Assembly (NCBI GenBank): GCA_017860615.1
Contig: JAGDMU010000015.1
Span: 1-43,465 of the forward strand
Length of the DNA stretch: 43,465 nucleotides
DNA from: Pseudomonadota bacterium
Lineage (GTDB): Bacteria > Campylobacterota > Campylobacteria > Campylobacterales > Sulfurospirillaceae
Reading direction: 5' to 3'
The translations under genes were made by a program, and so were the position numbers. Below are positions 32,996 to 42,388 of this stretch, piece after piece. The first letter of the stretch is position 1. The number at the start of each line of letters is the position of its first letter. The notes under the pieces are model-generated. The model did not search any database. It was not told the DNA's origin and saw nothing but the letters and a program-made list of their open reading frames with translations.

Positions 32996-33011
32996 TGGAA
33001 TGAGTATTGCT
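32996..33011 (+). promoter_or_regulatory. sigma-54 (RpoN) promoter of the fliK-flgD-flgE unit
   Basis: TGGAATGAGTATTGCT fits the sigma-54 pattern TGG-N8-TTGCW, with GG and GC ten bases apart as required. Transcription would begin about 12 nt after the GC, near 33022, downstream of the first in-frame ATG of fliK (33000). Middle flagellar genes in Campylobacter and Helicobacter are RpoN-dependent. Confidence 0.75.
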
Positions 33012-33059
33012 TGTCAAAAGAGTGGAATTATCTCTAAAATCAACATTAAGGCAACGGCA

Positions 33060-34655
33060 ATGCAAGATATTCTCTCTTTTGTTCAGGCTTCAAGCCCTTT
33101 AACTCTTGCGCCTTCTACAACCGAAACCATGAAAACTCAGGGCAATGATGGCTCATTTTCAGAAAGTTTTTTTTCAATGATTCTTGGACAATATACTGAA
33201 GAAAGCGAACAAACAGCACTCAGTGAACTAACGTCAGAGCTTCCTATAACAACACTAGGGGAAGGAACACTAGATCTTACCACAGAACAAGAAGCTAAAA
33301 GTATTGATGAACATCTTTTGGATGATCTTTTAAGTGTGGTCAATGCACTGCAACAAGACCCTCAAACAACAACCTTTCCAACACTCAATGCTTCTCCAAC
33401 TTTAGAAAAACTTCTTGCCAGCGAAACAACACGCCAAGAATTTGCAAGTGTTAAAAGTGTGAGTGATTTGATGGATTTATCGCAAAAATACAATCTTGGA
33501 TTGGAAAAAATATCTATTTCTACTGAAAGTGTTCAAAGCCTTCAAGCCAAATTTCCAACATTAGCGCAAAATAATTTTTTTGATGATCTTCAAACCGCTC
33601 TAAACACGGCACAAAGCACATTAGAGAGTGATGTGAGTTTACCCACAACGACTTCAAATGTCATGAATATTTTGGATAAACAGCCTACACAAGCACCAAC
33701 AGCACCTGTAACGTCTATTTTAAGTGAACTTATCTCCAAAGAGATCACAACCGAACCTAAAAAAGTACAAACAACAGAACTTGATAACGCAGATAGTGGT
33801 GAAGTCTTGATTGAAGAAGAACCACTTAAAGTAAATGAAAAGCAACAAAGTGCGGTAGCGCAAATCGTAAAAGAAGAGACAACGGAAGTCTCTACGAAAC
33901 CCCTTGAGAGTGTTATTCAAAAAGTAGCCAACACCAATGAGACAAAAAAAGTTGAGACACCAATCCAGACAGAGGTTATTGTAGAAGAAGAGCCTATTCA
34001 AGTAGCTACAACACGCGTTAGTGAGGTTAAATCAGAAGATGAAAACGCGAAAGATTCAAGCCTTGATACGGTTCTTAGAACCATCAAAACGGATAAAGTT
34101 GCTGACGAAGTTGCCGAAGAAGAGATAGCACAAACTCAAAAAATAACAGTCAAAGAAGAGACAGAAGTAACCCAAACTTCTTCAGAAGAGACACAAACAA
34201 CCATTGATGTTAAAAATGATGTTAAAACAACGCTCAAACAAGATATAACTTCGAAAACCGCTACCGTTAAAGAGAGTCTTAATCAATTTGCAACTGACCT
34301 TAGAGAGAAGATAGAAGCTTACAAACCACCTATTATGAAAGTAGAACTCTCTTTGAGTCCTAAAAATTTAGGTGATGTAGATGTAACCTTGCTTACAAGA
34401 GGGAACAATCTTCATGTAAACATCTCTTCCAATACCAATACCATGTCACTTTTTACCCAAAATCAAGCCGAAGTTAAAAATGCTCTCGTGAATATGGGAT
34501 TTACAAACTTAGAGATGAACTTTAGCGATCAAAGCAACAAAGAACAAGCACAACAACATCAAAAACACAGTAGTGGAAGCTTTGATGAGTTTACCACAGA
34601 ATCAAGCGAGGAAGAGACAGCATTGTTAGAAATCGTCATTCCTCAATACGTCTAA
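33060..34655 (+). CDS. fliK: flagellar hook-length control protein FliK
   Basis: 531 residues from the ATG at 33060. A long, low-complexity region rich in Thr, Glu and Ser (roughly residues 20-420) acts as the ruler. The C-terminal Flg_hook domain (about 430-510) is shown by VELSLSPKNLGDVDVTL, the following LHVNISSNT and VKNALVNMGFTNLEMNF. FliK measures hook length and switches the flagellar export gate. The frame also has an ATG at 33000, but it lies inside a sigma-54 promoter and upstream of the predicted transcript start; the chosen ATG has an AAGG site. flgD follows 19 nt downstream. Confidence 0.88.
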   Translation: MQDILSFVQASSPLTLAPSTTETMKTQGNDGSFSESFFSMILGQYTEESEQTALSELTSELPITTLGEGTLDLTTEQEAKSIDEHLLDDLLSVVNALQQDPQTTTFPTLNASPTLEKLLASETTRQEFASVKSVSDLMDLSQKYNLGLEKISISTESVQSLQAKFPTLAQNNFFDDLQTALNTAQSTLESDVSLPTTTSNVMNILDKQPTQAPTAPVTSILSELISKEITTEPKKVQTTELDNADSGEVLIEEEPLKVNEKQQSAVAQIVKEETTEVSTKPLESVIQKVANTNETKKVETPIQTEVIVEEEPIQVATTRVSEVKSEDENAKDSSLDTVLRTIKTDKVADEVAEEEIAQTQKITVKEETEVTQTSSEETQTTIDVKNDVKTTLKQDITSKTATVKESLNQFATDLREKIEAYKPPIMKVELSLSPKNLGDVDVTLLTRGNNLHVNISSNTNTMSLFTQNQAEVKNALVNMGFTNLEMNFSDQSNKEQAQQHQKHSSGSFDEFTTESSEEETALLEIVIPQYV

Positions 34656-34674
34656 AAAATTAAAAGGACTTATT

Positions 34675-35367
34675 ATGGCAACTGGATATGAAAATCTTAT
34701 TTCAGGATCATCATCAACATCAAATACGACAACAAGCACAACAACATCAAGCTCTTCTTCAACATTAGGAAAAGATGACTTTTTGGCACTGCTTTTGGTA
34801 GAGCTGCAAACACAAGATCCAACCGACCCAATGGACAGCGATAAAATCTTAACGCAAACCGCACAACTCGCCTCTTTAGAAGCTTCTGAAAATACAACAG
34901 CAGCACTTGAAGACTTAGCGGAACAACTCTCAGCATCAACCGACTTTAACGCCGTATCCACCATTGGTAAGATGGCAAGCCTTGGTTCTAGTTCTGTTCC
35001 TTACGAAGGTGAAGAAATAACCTATGAAATCTATTTCCCAACAGCAATTAAAGATGGAACCCTCACGATTAAAGATTCCGATGGTAATACAATTAAAACA
35101 GTTGACCTTGGCGATGAAGCCGCAGGAGAAAGTGGTGTTGTTTCCTTTACATGGGATGGAAAAGACAGTGACGGTAACTTGGTAGATAATGGTAATTACA
35201 GTATCACCGCTACATACACCGATGCTAATGGTGCCTCAAAAGATACTGCCGTAGGTGTTTACCCTGTTGAATCTGTACGATACTACGATGGTGAAACTTA
35301 CCTTAAATTAGGCTCCGTTTATTATCCAATGAGTAGCGTTGTCGAATATTATGAGCAAAATTCATAA
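34675..35367 (+). CDS. flgD: flagellar hook-capping protein FlgD
   Basis: 230 residues. The N-terminal signature is LGKDDFLALLLVELQTQDPT, then TAQLASLEASENT. The C-terminal half holds the FlgD Ig-like domain (VVSFTWDGKDSDGNLVDNGN, ITATYTDANG). FlgD caps the growing hook and is needed for FlgE polymerisation. The ATG follows AAAAGGA. Order fliK-flgD-flgE matches other Campylobacterota. Confidence 0.93.
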   Translation: MATGYENLISGSSSTSNTTTSTTTSSSSSTLGKDDFLALLLVELQTQDPTDPMDSDKILTQTAQLASLEASENTTAALEDLAEQLSASTDFNAVSTIGKMASLGSSSVPYEGEEITYEIYFPTAIKDGTLTIKDSDGNTIKTVDLGDEAAGESGVVSFTWDGKDSDGNLVDNGNYSITATYTDANGASKDTAVGVYPVESVRYYDGETYLKLGSVYYPMSSVVEYYEQNS

Positions 35368-35385
35368 CACAAGAGGAATAAACCA

Positions 35386-37086
35386 ATGAACACCTCTTTG
35401 TATAACGGTATTTCTGGTCTTAAAAGTAGCCAATTTTATATGGATGTCATAGGCAATAATATCGCCAATGTCAGTACCAACGGCTATAAAGGCAGTACAG
35501 CAGAAATTTCAAACCTTTTTTCATCAACGCTTGCAGGAACTCATAACGCATCCTCAAACAATATTGGTCTTGGTGCCAGTCATCTTGCAACAGCACTCGA
35601 TATGTCACAAGGTATTCTTCAAAACACGGACAATACCTTTGATCTAGCGCTAAGTGGAGAGGGTTGGTTTGGTGTTTTAGGCGCCGATGGCAATACTTAC
35701 TATACAAGAGCGGGTAGCTTTTCGCTTGATGGTAGTGGTAACTTAGTCGATGACAGTGGTAACTATCTTTTAGCAACACTGGGCAATAATATTGCAACAA
35801 CGTCACTTGATGCAGAGACACTTGCAAAATTTGGGCAATATTATAAGAATGGAACTACTACCTCTGTAACTCCTTATGCCGTAACAGCCCTTGATAATGT
35901 CCCGTTAGGAACGGTTGGAAATCAGAGTCGTGTCACCCTTCCTGATCTTCTCTACTATCCACCCGTTGCAACATCCGAAGTCTCTTATGGTGCCAATCTT
36001 GATCCAACCATTACTGTTGATAAAGTAACACTAGCCCTTGATAGTGCTGATTATCCAGCTACCGTAACAGCTTCTGCAACAAATACGGTAAGCTTAAATG
36101 GTACGGTTTCAAATACAACGGCAGCTTATCAACCAAAAGAAGGCGATGTCATATCTGTAACGCTTAGCGATATCAATGGCAATACCATGACGATCAATAC
36201 CACACTGGATGAAAATTTGGAGTGGAGCATCTCCAACTACGATGCGAGTGCACTTGATCTTAGCCAAGCGTTAGAAGTTAGTGCCGCTACCATCCAAACA
36301 GAGCAAGAAGTTGCTACTGAGAAACACTATACTGTTAGTATTATCGGACCCGATGGCGATAAAGATCTTTTAGATATGACCTTTACCAAAGTAGTACCGC
36401 AAGGCTCTTCGGGCACAATATGGAATGCTGAAGTAAATGTGTATAGCTTTTATGAAAATTACGATAGTACTAAAACCTACGATCCTGAAGAGTACTATGT
36501 TGATGAATCCACCAATAAAGTCTATGAAATTGTCGATACCCAAACAGGTGTTCTTACTTTTGGAGGAGCTGGAGAGTTAACAAGCAACACCATTCCAACA
36601 CTCGATAATGGTGGAACATCCCTTGAACTCGATCTTGGAACCATTGGTGGATACGATGGACTCATCTCCAGCACCAGTATTGCAAAATCCAATGTTGTAA
36701 CTTCCAATGGAACAGTAGAAGGCTTTTTAACAGGGTACGGGATGGATGAAAATGGCAATGTCATTGCTGAATTTAGCAATGGTAAAAGTGCTGCTGTTGC
36801 CAAAGTAGCTGTCTATCACTTTCAAAATGACCAAGGGTTAACTTCTGTCTCTTCCAACCTTTTTGCACAGTCTGCCAATAGTGGCGAAGCCATTTTTTAC
36901 ACTGATAAAAATGGTGAAACATTTTTGGGAACAACCATTGCCAGCAATACACTCGAAGGCAGTAACGTAAGCCTTGCGACGGCTTTAACCGAGCTCATTA
37001 TTGTCCAAAAAGCGTACAGTGCAAGTTCAAAAAGCGTTACTACCAGTGATGAACTTCTTAAAAATGCTATTAACATGAAATCCTAA
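35386..37086 (+). CDS. flgE: FlgE-type flagellar hook protein (first copy)
   Basis: 566 residues. The N-terminal flagellar rod/hook motif is present (YNGISGLKSSQFYMDVIGNN, then IANVSTNGYKGS), as is the C-terminal domain LTELIIVQKAYSASSKSVTT. The middle carries variable hook domains. It starts 19 nt after flgD with an AGAGGA site. It differs at the N-terminus from the second copy, which has the MMRSLWAGVTGLQAHQ form typical of the main epsilonproteobacterial hook protein. This copy may therefore be a minor hook or hook-filament component; that division is a guess. Confidence 0.85.
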   Translation: MNTSLYNGISGLKSSQFYMDVIGNNIANVSTNGYKGSTAEISNLFSSTLAGTHNASSNNIGLGASHLATALDMSQGILQNTDNTFDLALSGEGWFGVLGADGNTYYTRAGSFSLDGSGNLVDDSGNYLLATLGNNIATTSLDAETLAKFGQYYKNGTTTSVTPYAVTALDNVPLGTVGNQSRVTLPDLLYYPPVATSEVSYGANLDPTITVDKVTLALDSADYPATVTASATNTVSLNGTVSNTTAAYQPKEGDVISVTLSDINGNTMTINTTLDENLEWSISNYDASALDLSQALEVSAATIQTEQEVATEKHYTVSIIGPDGDKDLLDMTFTKVVPQGSSGTIWNAEVNVYSFYENYDSTKTYDPEEYYVDESTNKVYEIVDTQTGVLTFGGAGELTSNTIPTLDNGGTSLELDLGTIGGYDGLISSTSIAKSNVVTSNGTVEGFLTGYGMDENGNVIAEFSNGKSAAVAKVAVYHFQNDQGLTSVSSNLFAQSANSGEAIFYTDKNGETFLGTTIASNTLEGSNVSLATALTELIIVQKAYSASSKSVTTSDELLKNAINMKS

Positions 37087-37104
37087 CCGTCAATAACAAT
37101 TTCA

Positions 37105-37120
37105 TGGAATAAAAATTGCT
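37105..37120 (+). promoter_or_regulatory. sigma-54 (RpoN) promoter of the second flgE gene
   Basis: TGGAATAAAAATTGCT has the same TGG-N8-TTGCW layout as the element before fliK, with correct GG/GC spacing. It lies 55 nt upstream of the start codon and would give this hook gene its own transcript beside read-through from the operon. Confidence 0.75.
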
Positions 37121-37174
37121 TTCATTTGATACGAAATTAAAAAAACAAAAAGTAACTCTAAAAAAGGATACGCT

Positions 37175-39664
37175 ATGATGAGATCACTCTGGGCCGGCGT
37201 TACCGGATTACAAGCGCACCAGATTGCAATGGACGTAGAAGGCAATAACATTGCTAACGTTAATACCACTGGTTATAAATATTCTCGTGCAAACTTTTCA
37301 AACCTTTTAAGCCAAACAGCCAAAATTGCTACAGCACCTCAAGGGGAACTGGGTGGTAAAAACTCGATGCAAATTGGTCTTGGAACAACGGTAAGCACGG
37401 TAACAAAGATTTTTGAACAAGGTTCTATTGAAACCACCGATAAAGATACCGACCTTGCTATCAGCGGTGATGGCTTTTTTGTCGTTTCACCCGATGGAGG
37501 AAGTACCTATAAATACACCAGAAATGGTGACTTTAGTTTTGATGCCAATGGTAATTTTGTTGATTCAAACGGCTATATCATCCAAGGCTGGTTAAAAGAC
37601 GAAGACACAGGCGATATTGACACCACTTCACCTATTTCAAATATCACCATTCCTCCAGGGCTTACCACACCTGCAAATGCGACCACCGCCGTAACCGTAA
37701 AAGCCAATCTTGACTCAGGCAGTTCTGTTGGAAAACTCAAATCAACGATCTACGCTTTAGACTCCTACAGTGGTTGGGTGGATAAAAACAGCGATGGCAT
37801 TATGCAAGCCACTGAAGTTCATAATGAAGATGACACGGGTGACAATGAGTTTAATACCGATAAAGAGCTTTATGAACGAGGTATGGACTTTGGCGTTCTC
37901 TTTGATCCTGATGGTAATGCACTCAATCTAACCGATGGACAAGGTGCATGGATCAGTTATGCAAAAGCCCAAACCAATACAACAACCATCGTACATGATG
38001 CCTCAGGTACCACAACAATTGATATGAACATTAACGGTACCGCTATTAGTGGAAGTATTACTTCAACGGATGATGCCGCTGTTGCGACGTACATCGCAGG
38101 ACTCATCAACGCTCAAACAGGTGTTACAGGTGTCGAAGCGAGCATTACAGGTGGTACAGGTCTTTATTTGACCAATGACAATCAAACAGGTACCGAAGCC
38201 GCAACTAAAAATATCAAATTAACGGTTGCTGGTACCGATACCACAGGTATGGCAAGTACCGATGTTATCACAGCGTATCAGTACACTTACAGCGATACTC
38301 CACTCAATACCACACACAGTTATGACGACAGCATGGCGCGAACTTTTACCACAACTGAAGATTTTAGAGAAGCAATGCAAAGAGACGCAAGGCTTTGGGT
38401 TGATTATTCAGGTAATGGCACCGCTGATAAAAATGATGGTGTAACGGTAACCGTCAATGCATCGGGTCAATTTGAAATTGCTAACCCAACTGGAGATGCT
38501 TTAAATGCAGATGATGGCGACGTTATTGATGATACATTGGTTACACCTATAACAATCACAGCAGATACTGTCACGACTCAAGATATTACATTTCCTGTAG
38601 GAACTGTTATTCAAGCAGGTACAATTCTTTCTGCTGCTACTGTTATTAATGGTACATCTTACCCAGCTGGAGCACTTGCAGTAGCTATTACACTGACAGA
38701 ACCAGCTACAATACCTTCAGGTTCAACACTGGAAGCTAGTGTTGGTACTCCAATGACTTACCCAGCTGGAACAAACTTTAAATCAACCGATGATCATGAT
38801 CTATATATTACAGTGACAGGTTTAAGTAATGCTACCAATAATGTTTCAGCCAATGAGAGTTTTACCACAACGATCAATGCCCTTCAAGGAACACTGACTT
38901 CAGGTACATCAACAAGGACTTCTCAAAGTGTTTATGCCGCAACACTCGCTTCTAGTACCGATGTTTATGACTCTTTGGGATCAAAACATACCGTCAGATT
39001 TGAATTTACCAAAACAGGTTTTACCAGCAGCGGTGGTACGGAGTGGTCTATTATTATCTCTGTACCAGAACCAGGCGATATTAACCTTGGAAACTACCCT
39101 GAAAATATCGTAACAGGTTCTATCAGTTTCAATTCCGATGGTTCACTTGCAACCTTTACACCAAGAAACTTGACCTATACTGCTAATAACGGTTCAACCG
39201 CAAACCAAAATATCGAAATTGATTTTGGTACATTGGGACAATTTGATGGTATTACCAGTTTTGATAAAGATTCAAGTACCTCAGGTATTTCACAAGATGG
39301 TTATGCAGGTGGTGATATCAATGGTCTCAGCGTTGATGAAACAGGAACCATCATCGGTAGTTTTACCAATGGTAGAAGTTTTGCTCTAGCACAAGTTTCC
39401 ATGGCAACCTTTACCAATAATGGTGGTTTAGAGAGCGATGGCGGTAACTGTTATGTCCAAACTTCCAACTCAGGTGATCCTATTGTTGGACAAGCAAGTA
39501 CAGGTGGTAAAGGTACTATTCAAGCAAGTTCACTGGAAATGAGTAACGTGGATCTTTCACGCTCATTGACACAGCTTATCGTTATTCAAAGGGGTTATCA
39601 AGCTAACTCAAAAACGATTACAACCGCAGATGAAATGCTTAACACTCTTCTACAACTTAAATAG
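37175..39664 (+). CDS. flgE: flagellar hook protein FlgE (second, large copy)
   Basis: 829 residues. The start MMRSLWAGVTGLQAHQIAMD and following NNIANVNTTGYKYSR are the form seen in the principal hook protein of Helicobacter and Campylobacter. The C-terminal D0 region is LTQLIVIQRGYQANSKTITT. Between them lie large variable surface domains (roughly 180-660), including a Pro/Gly/Thr/Ala-rich stretch at about 459-538. It has its own sigma-54 promoter and an AAAGGA site. It is probably the structural hook subunit, exported by the flagellar type III apparatus and capped by FlgD. Confidence 0.9.
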   Translation: MMRSLWAGVTGLQAHQIAMDVEGNNIANVNTTGYKYSRANFSNLLSQTAKIATAPQGELGGKNSMQIGLGTTVSTVTKIFEQGSIETTDKDTDLAISGDGFFVVSPDGGSTYKYTRNGDFSFDANGNFVDSNGYIIQGWLKDEDTGDIDTTSPISNITIPPGLTTPANATTAVTVKANLDSGSSVGKLKSTIYALDSYSGWVDKNSDGIMQATEVHNEDDTGDNEFNTDKELYERGMDFGVLFDPDGNALNLTDGQGAWISYAKAQTNTTTIVHDASGTTTIDMNINGTAISGSITSTDDAAVATYIAGLINAQTGVTGVEASITGGTGLYLTNDNQTGTEAATKNIKLTVAGTDTTGMASTDVITAYQYTYSDTPLNTTHSYDDSMARTFTTTEDFREAMQRDARLWVDYSGNGTADKNDGVTVTVNASGQFEIANPTGDALNADDGDVIDDTLVTPITITADTVTTQDITFPVGTVIQAGTILSAATVINGTSYPAGALAVAITLTEPATIPSGSTLEASVGTPMTYPAGTNFKSTDDHDLYITVTGLSNATNNVSANESFTTTINALQGTLTSGTSTRTSQSVYAATLASSTDVYDSLGSKHTVRFEFTKTGFTSSGGTEWSIIISVPEPGDINLGNYPENIVTGSISFNSDGSLATFTPRNLTYTANNGSTANQNIEIDFGTLGQFDGITSFDKDSSTSGISQDGYAGGDINGLSVDETGTIIGSFTNGRSFALAQVSMATFTNNGGLESDGGNCYVQTSNSGDPIVGQASTGGKGTIQASSLEMSNVDLSRSLTQLIVIQRGYQANSKTITTADEMLNTLLQLK

Positions 39665-39689
39665 ATTTTTTCAGTAAATCTATACTACA

Positions 39690-39717
39690 ATGAGTCCCAA
39701 AAAAACTTGGGACTCAT
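39690..39717 (+). promoter_or_regulatory. strong hairpin just before the thyX start codon
   Basis: Perfect 11-bp stem ATGAGTCCCAA / TTGGGACTCAT with loop AAAAAC, ending 3 nt before the thyX ATG. A possible -10 box (TATACT, 39681-39686) would place the transcript start inside the left arm. No Shine-Dalgarno sequence is visible upstream of the ATG. The hairpin may terminate flgE transcription, control thyX translation, or both; there is no T-run on the plus strand. Confidence 0.5.
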
Positions 39718-39720
39718 CAC

Positions 39721-40335
39721 ATGAAAATCACACTCAACCACTACACTCCCCTGCTTATTTGCGCTGATGCTATTCGTACTTGCTGGCAAAGTTTTGACAA
39801 AAGCGACGAAGGTGGCGAAAAAGACAAAGAACTCATTGACCGTGTTGGCAATAAATTTAAACACGCTTCAACCCTAGAGCATTTAGTCTATAACTTCTAC
39901 ATTGAAGGTGTCTCTCGAGCACTTCTCCAAGAGCTTGCACGTCACCGTATGGCTTCTCTTTCAGTCAAGTCAACACGTTATACACTTAAAGAGTTAAAGA
40001 ATGAAGAGAGCTTTACAGATAAAGATGTGGAACGTGCATCAAAATACTTGGTTTTAACAGGTGTTGATATGGTAGATGTTATGAGTGTTAAAGCGCTTGA
40101 AAACCTTCGTTTAGTCTTAGTTGAAGGCATTAGCAACGATAAGGCAAAATATTGCCTTCCAGAGAGCTACAAGACCGAACTAACATGGACGATTAATGCC
40201 AGAAGCCTTCAAAACTTTTTAACCCTTCGCAGTGATAAAAGTGCGCTTTGGGAGATTCAAAATCTAGCCCATGCGCTTTACGATGCACTCCCAGAAGAAC
40301 ATAAATACCTCTTTAGCATTAAAGAGCCTGCTTAA
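39721..40335 (+). CDS. thyX: flavin-dependent thymidylate synthase ThyX
   Basis: 204 residues. The ThyX signature RHR-X7-S is present: R74, H75, R76 and S84 ([11 protein letters not shown]). The N-terminal segment [20 protein letters not shown] and the later [21 protein letters not shown] also fit. It makes dTMP from dUMP with methylene-tetrahydrofolate, FAD and NADPH, replacing ThyA. The ATG fits the family start but has no ribosome binding site and follows a stable hairpin. The last four bases overlap the convergent ruvC gene. Confidence 0.95.
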   Translation: MKITLNHYTPLLICADAIRTCWQSFDKSDEGGEKDKELIDRVGNKFKHASTLEHLVYNFYIEGVSRALLQELARHRMASLSVKSTRYTLKELKNEESFTDKDVERASKYLVLTGVDMVDVMSVKALENLRLVLVEGISNDKAKYCLPESYKTELTWTINARSLQNFLTLRSDKSALWEIQNLAHALYDALPEEHKYLFSIKEPA

Positions 40336-40805
40336 CTAACTTTCACCCTTTGGGCATGTGTGATGGCTATAGCAATAGCGTCCGTAATGTCCAAAGGTTT
40401 GATCTCTTGTTTAATGCCCAAAATCTTCTTTACCATAAACGCTACTTGCTCTTTAGCAGCTTTACCATTACCCGTCACTGCTTTTTTCACTTGAAGAGGC
40501 GTGTACTCACTAAAATTGCCAAAAACCTGTAAAATCTTTAAGCTCAGTGCTCCTCGAAATTGTGCCAACTTAAGTACCGTTTGTGGGTTATAAGCGTAAA
40601 AAATATCTTCAATGGCAACTTCATCAATGGTATGCTGTTTAAAGATGGTATCAAGCCCTTCAACAAGCTCCATAATTTGATGTTGAAGTATCTTTTCTTT
40701 TATTTTTATCAACCCCGCTTCAATCAAAATAAGGCTGTTTTTTTCTTTTTTTAAAATAGAATATCCACAGTTACGCGTTCCTGGATCAATACCTAAAATA
40801 ACCAA
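40332..40805 (-). CDS. ruvC: Holliday-junction resolvase RuvC
   Basis: 157 residues, normal length. The catalytic acidic residues are visible: D7 ([14 protein letters not shown]), E66 ([12 protein letters not shown]), D139 and D142 ([13 protein letters not shown]). It cuts Holliday junctions with RuvAB. It is transcribed away from dnaA, with the origin region in between. The start ATG lies beside the leftmost DnaA boxes, so the ruvC promoter probably overlaps the origin. Confidence 0.96.
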   Translation of the reverse strand: MVILGIDPGTRNCGYSILKKEKNSLILIEAGLIKIKEKILQHQIMELVEGLDTIFKQHTIDEVAIEDIFYAYNPQTVLKLAQFRGALSLKILQVFGNFSEYTPLQVKKAVTGNGKAAKEQVAFMVKKILGIKQEIKPLDITDAIAIAITHAQRVKVS

Positions 40806-40810
40806 TTTTT

Positions 40811-40964
40811 TGTCCTTTATTCACAGGGTTGTTCACAGGGTGAATAACTTTTTTCACATTATACCCATACGCGCTTTAACATATAACTAATAATAGTTTA
40901 GATAAAATAAAACAAACTTATTCACATGATATTCACAGGGTGAAGACTTTTTTAAGGAGTATGT
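40811..40964. other. oriC: chromosomal replication origin region oriC (DnaA-box cluster upstream of dnaA)
   Basis: The gap between ruvC and dnaA holds several 9-mers with the campylobacterotal TTCACA core: TTATTCACA at 40817-40825 and 40918-40926, TTGTTCACA at 40829-40837, TTTTTCACA at 40850-40858 and ATATTCACA at 40929-40937. A reverse copy (GGTGAATAA) lies at 40839-40847. The pair at 40829-40847 forms a near-palindrome. Between the two groups, about 40870-40917 is very AT-rich and a good unwinding candidate. The same boxes can autoregulate dnaA. A second small cluster lies after dnaA. Confidence 0.8.
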
Positions 40965-42290
40965 TTGTTAGCAGATACTGTCATAGAACTTTTAAAAGAA
41001 GAGATCTCTTCTTTAGAATATGATCGCTATATTAAACAACTCAAATTCCATGAAAAAGCCTCTAATTCGGACCAAATGGTCTTTTTAGCTCCTAATATTC
41101 TCATCGCAAATTGGGTAAGAACCAAATATGCTGATAAAATTGCTCATCTCTTTGAACTCAAAACGGGTAAAAAACCTGAAGTGAAAATTGTCCTTAAAGA
41201 ACATCTTAAAACAACCAAAGCCAAATCAACACCTGTTGAGATGATTGATGCTATTAAAAACACTAAAAACACTATTTTAAACCCATCCTACACGTTTAAC
41301 AGTTTTGTTGTGGGAAGCTCAAATCAATACGCTTATACGGCTGCTAAATCCATCGCTGAAAAACCAGGCGTCATGTACAATCCTGTTTTTATTTATGGAC
41401 CTACAGGACTTGGTAAAACACACCTTATTCACGCTATTGGAAATTATGCTCAAGCAAAAGGTAAAACCGTCATTTATGCAACCATTGAGCAATTTATGAA
41501 TGACTTTACCTATAACCTTCGCAACCAATCCATGGACAGATTTAGAGAAAAATACCGTAACTGCGATGTTTTGCTCATTGACGATACTCAATTTTTATCC
41601 AATAAAATTCAAACGCAAGAAGAGTTCTTTCATACCTTTAATGAACTTCATTCTGCGGGTAAACAGATCGTTTTAACCTCTGATAAACCACCAAAAATGA
41701 TCAATGGACTTGAAGATCGTCTTAAGAGTCGCTTTGAATGGGGTTTGATTGCAGATATTGGCTTACCAGAATTAGAAACCAAAATTGCCATCATTAAAAA
41801 GAAGTGTGAACTCGATGGTATTAATCTAAACAGCGACATTGTCAATTATATTGCTGCTAATATGGGCGATAACATACGTGAAATCGAGAGTGCTATTATT
41901 AATCTCAATGCGTATGCATCGCTGATGCGTCAAGAGATTACCCTTGATTTTGCAAAGAATGTTATGCGTGAACAGATTAAAGAGCGTCGGGAAAATATTA
42001 GCCTTGAAGATATTATTCAAATTATTGCAAAAGATCTCAATATTAAACCAAGTGAAATTAAATCCACAAAAAGAAGTAAAAATATTGTAGAAGCTAGACG
42101 TATTGGTATCTATTTGGCTCGAACACTGACACCAAACTCTATGCCATCTTTAGCAACATACTTTGGAATGAAAGATCACACAGCGGTTTCACACAATATT
42201 AAAAAAATTAACGAACTTATTGAAACCAATGAGTCCTTTAAACTCAAAGTTGAAGATCTTAAAAATAAAATTTTAACCAAGCAGATGTAA
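40965..42290 (+). CDS. dnaA: chromosomal replication initiator DnaA
   Basis: 441 residues with the four usual parts: an N-terminal DnaB/partner domain (1-80), a short linker, an AAA+ domain with Walker A GPTGLGKTH (145-153) and Walker B LLIDDTQFL, and a C-terminal DNA-binding helix with FGMKDHTAVSHNIKKI. The start is TTG, 5 nt after AAGGAG; the ATG at 40961 is out of frame and too close to that site. It binds the flanking TTCACA-type boxes to open the origin. Confidence 0.97.
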   Translation: MLADTVIELLKEEISSLEYDRYIKQLKFHEKASNSDQMVFLAPNILIANWVRTKYADKIAHLFELKTGKKPEVKIVLKEHLKTTKAKSTPVEMIDAIKNTKNTILNPSYTFNSFVVGSSNQYAYTAAKSIAEKPGVMYNPVFIYGPTGLGKTHLIHAIGNYAQAKGKTVIYATIEQFMNDFTYNLRNQSMDRFREKYRNCDVLLIDDTQFLSNKIQTQEEFFHTFNELHSAGKQIVLTSDKPPKMINGLEDRLKSRFEWGLIADIGLPELETKIAIIKKKCELDGINLNSDIVNYIAANMGDNIREIESAIINLNAYASLMRQEITLDFAKNVMREQIKERRENISLEDIIQIIAKDLNIKPSEIKSTKRSKNIVEARRIGIYLARTLTPNSMPSLATYFGMKDHTAVSHNIKKINELIETNESFKLKVEDLKNKILTKQM

Positions 42291-42317
42291 AAAGTTTTGA
42301 TGACAAACGTGATGAGA

Positions 42318-42388
42318 TGTGAAAAACTCACAACAAATCTTTCACGCGAATAATCCCTAGTTTGAGGTATAATGTTGATGTTTTCACA
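42318..42388. other. second DnaA-box-like cluster between dnaA and dnaN
   Basis: Three weaker boxes: TTTTTCACA on the minus strand (42318-42326), TCTTTCACG (42338-42346) and GTTTTCACA (42380-42388). They flank the dnaN promoter. Two-part origins on either side of dnaA are established in Helicobacter pylori, so this could be a second origin part or only a regulatory site for dnaN. Confidence 0.45.
42368..42373 (+). promoter_or_regulatory. -10 box of the dnaN promoter
   Basis: TATAAT preceded by GAGG and followed by G, about 75 nt upstream of the dnaN ATG. It sits between two DnaA-box-like sequences, so DnaA could affect dnaN transcription. Confidence 0.6.

Noticed and set aside
40961-40963. 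ATG as the dnaA start
   Set aside because: Out of frame with DnaA and only 1 nt from AAGGAG; the TTG at 40965 is in frame with proper spacing.
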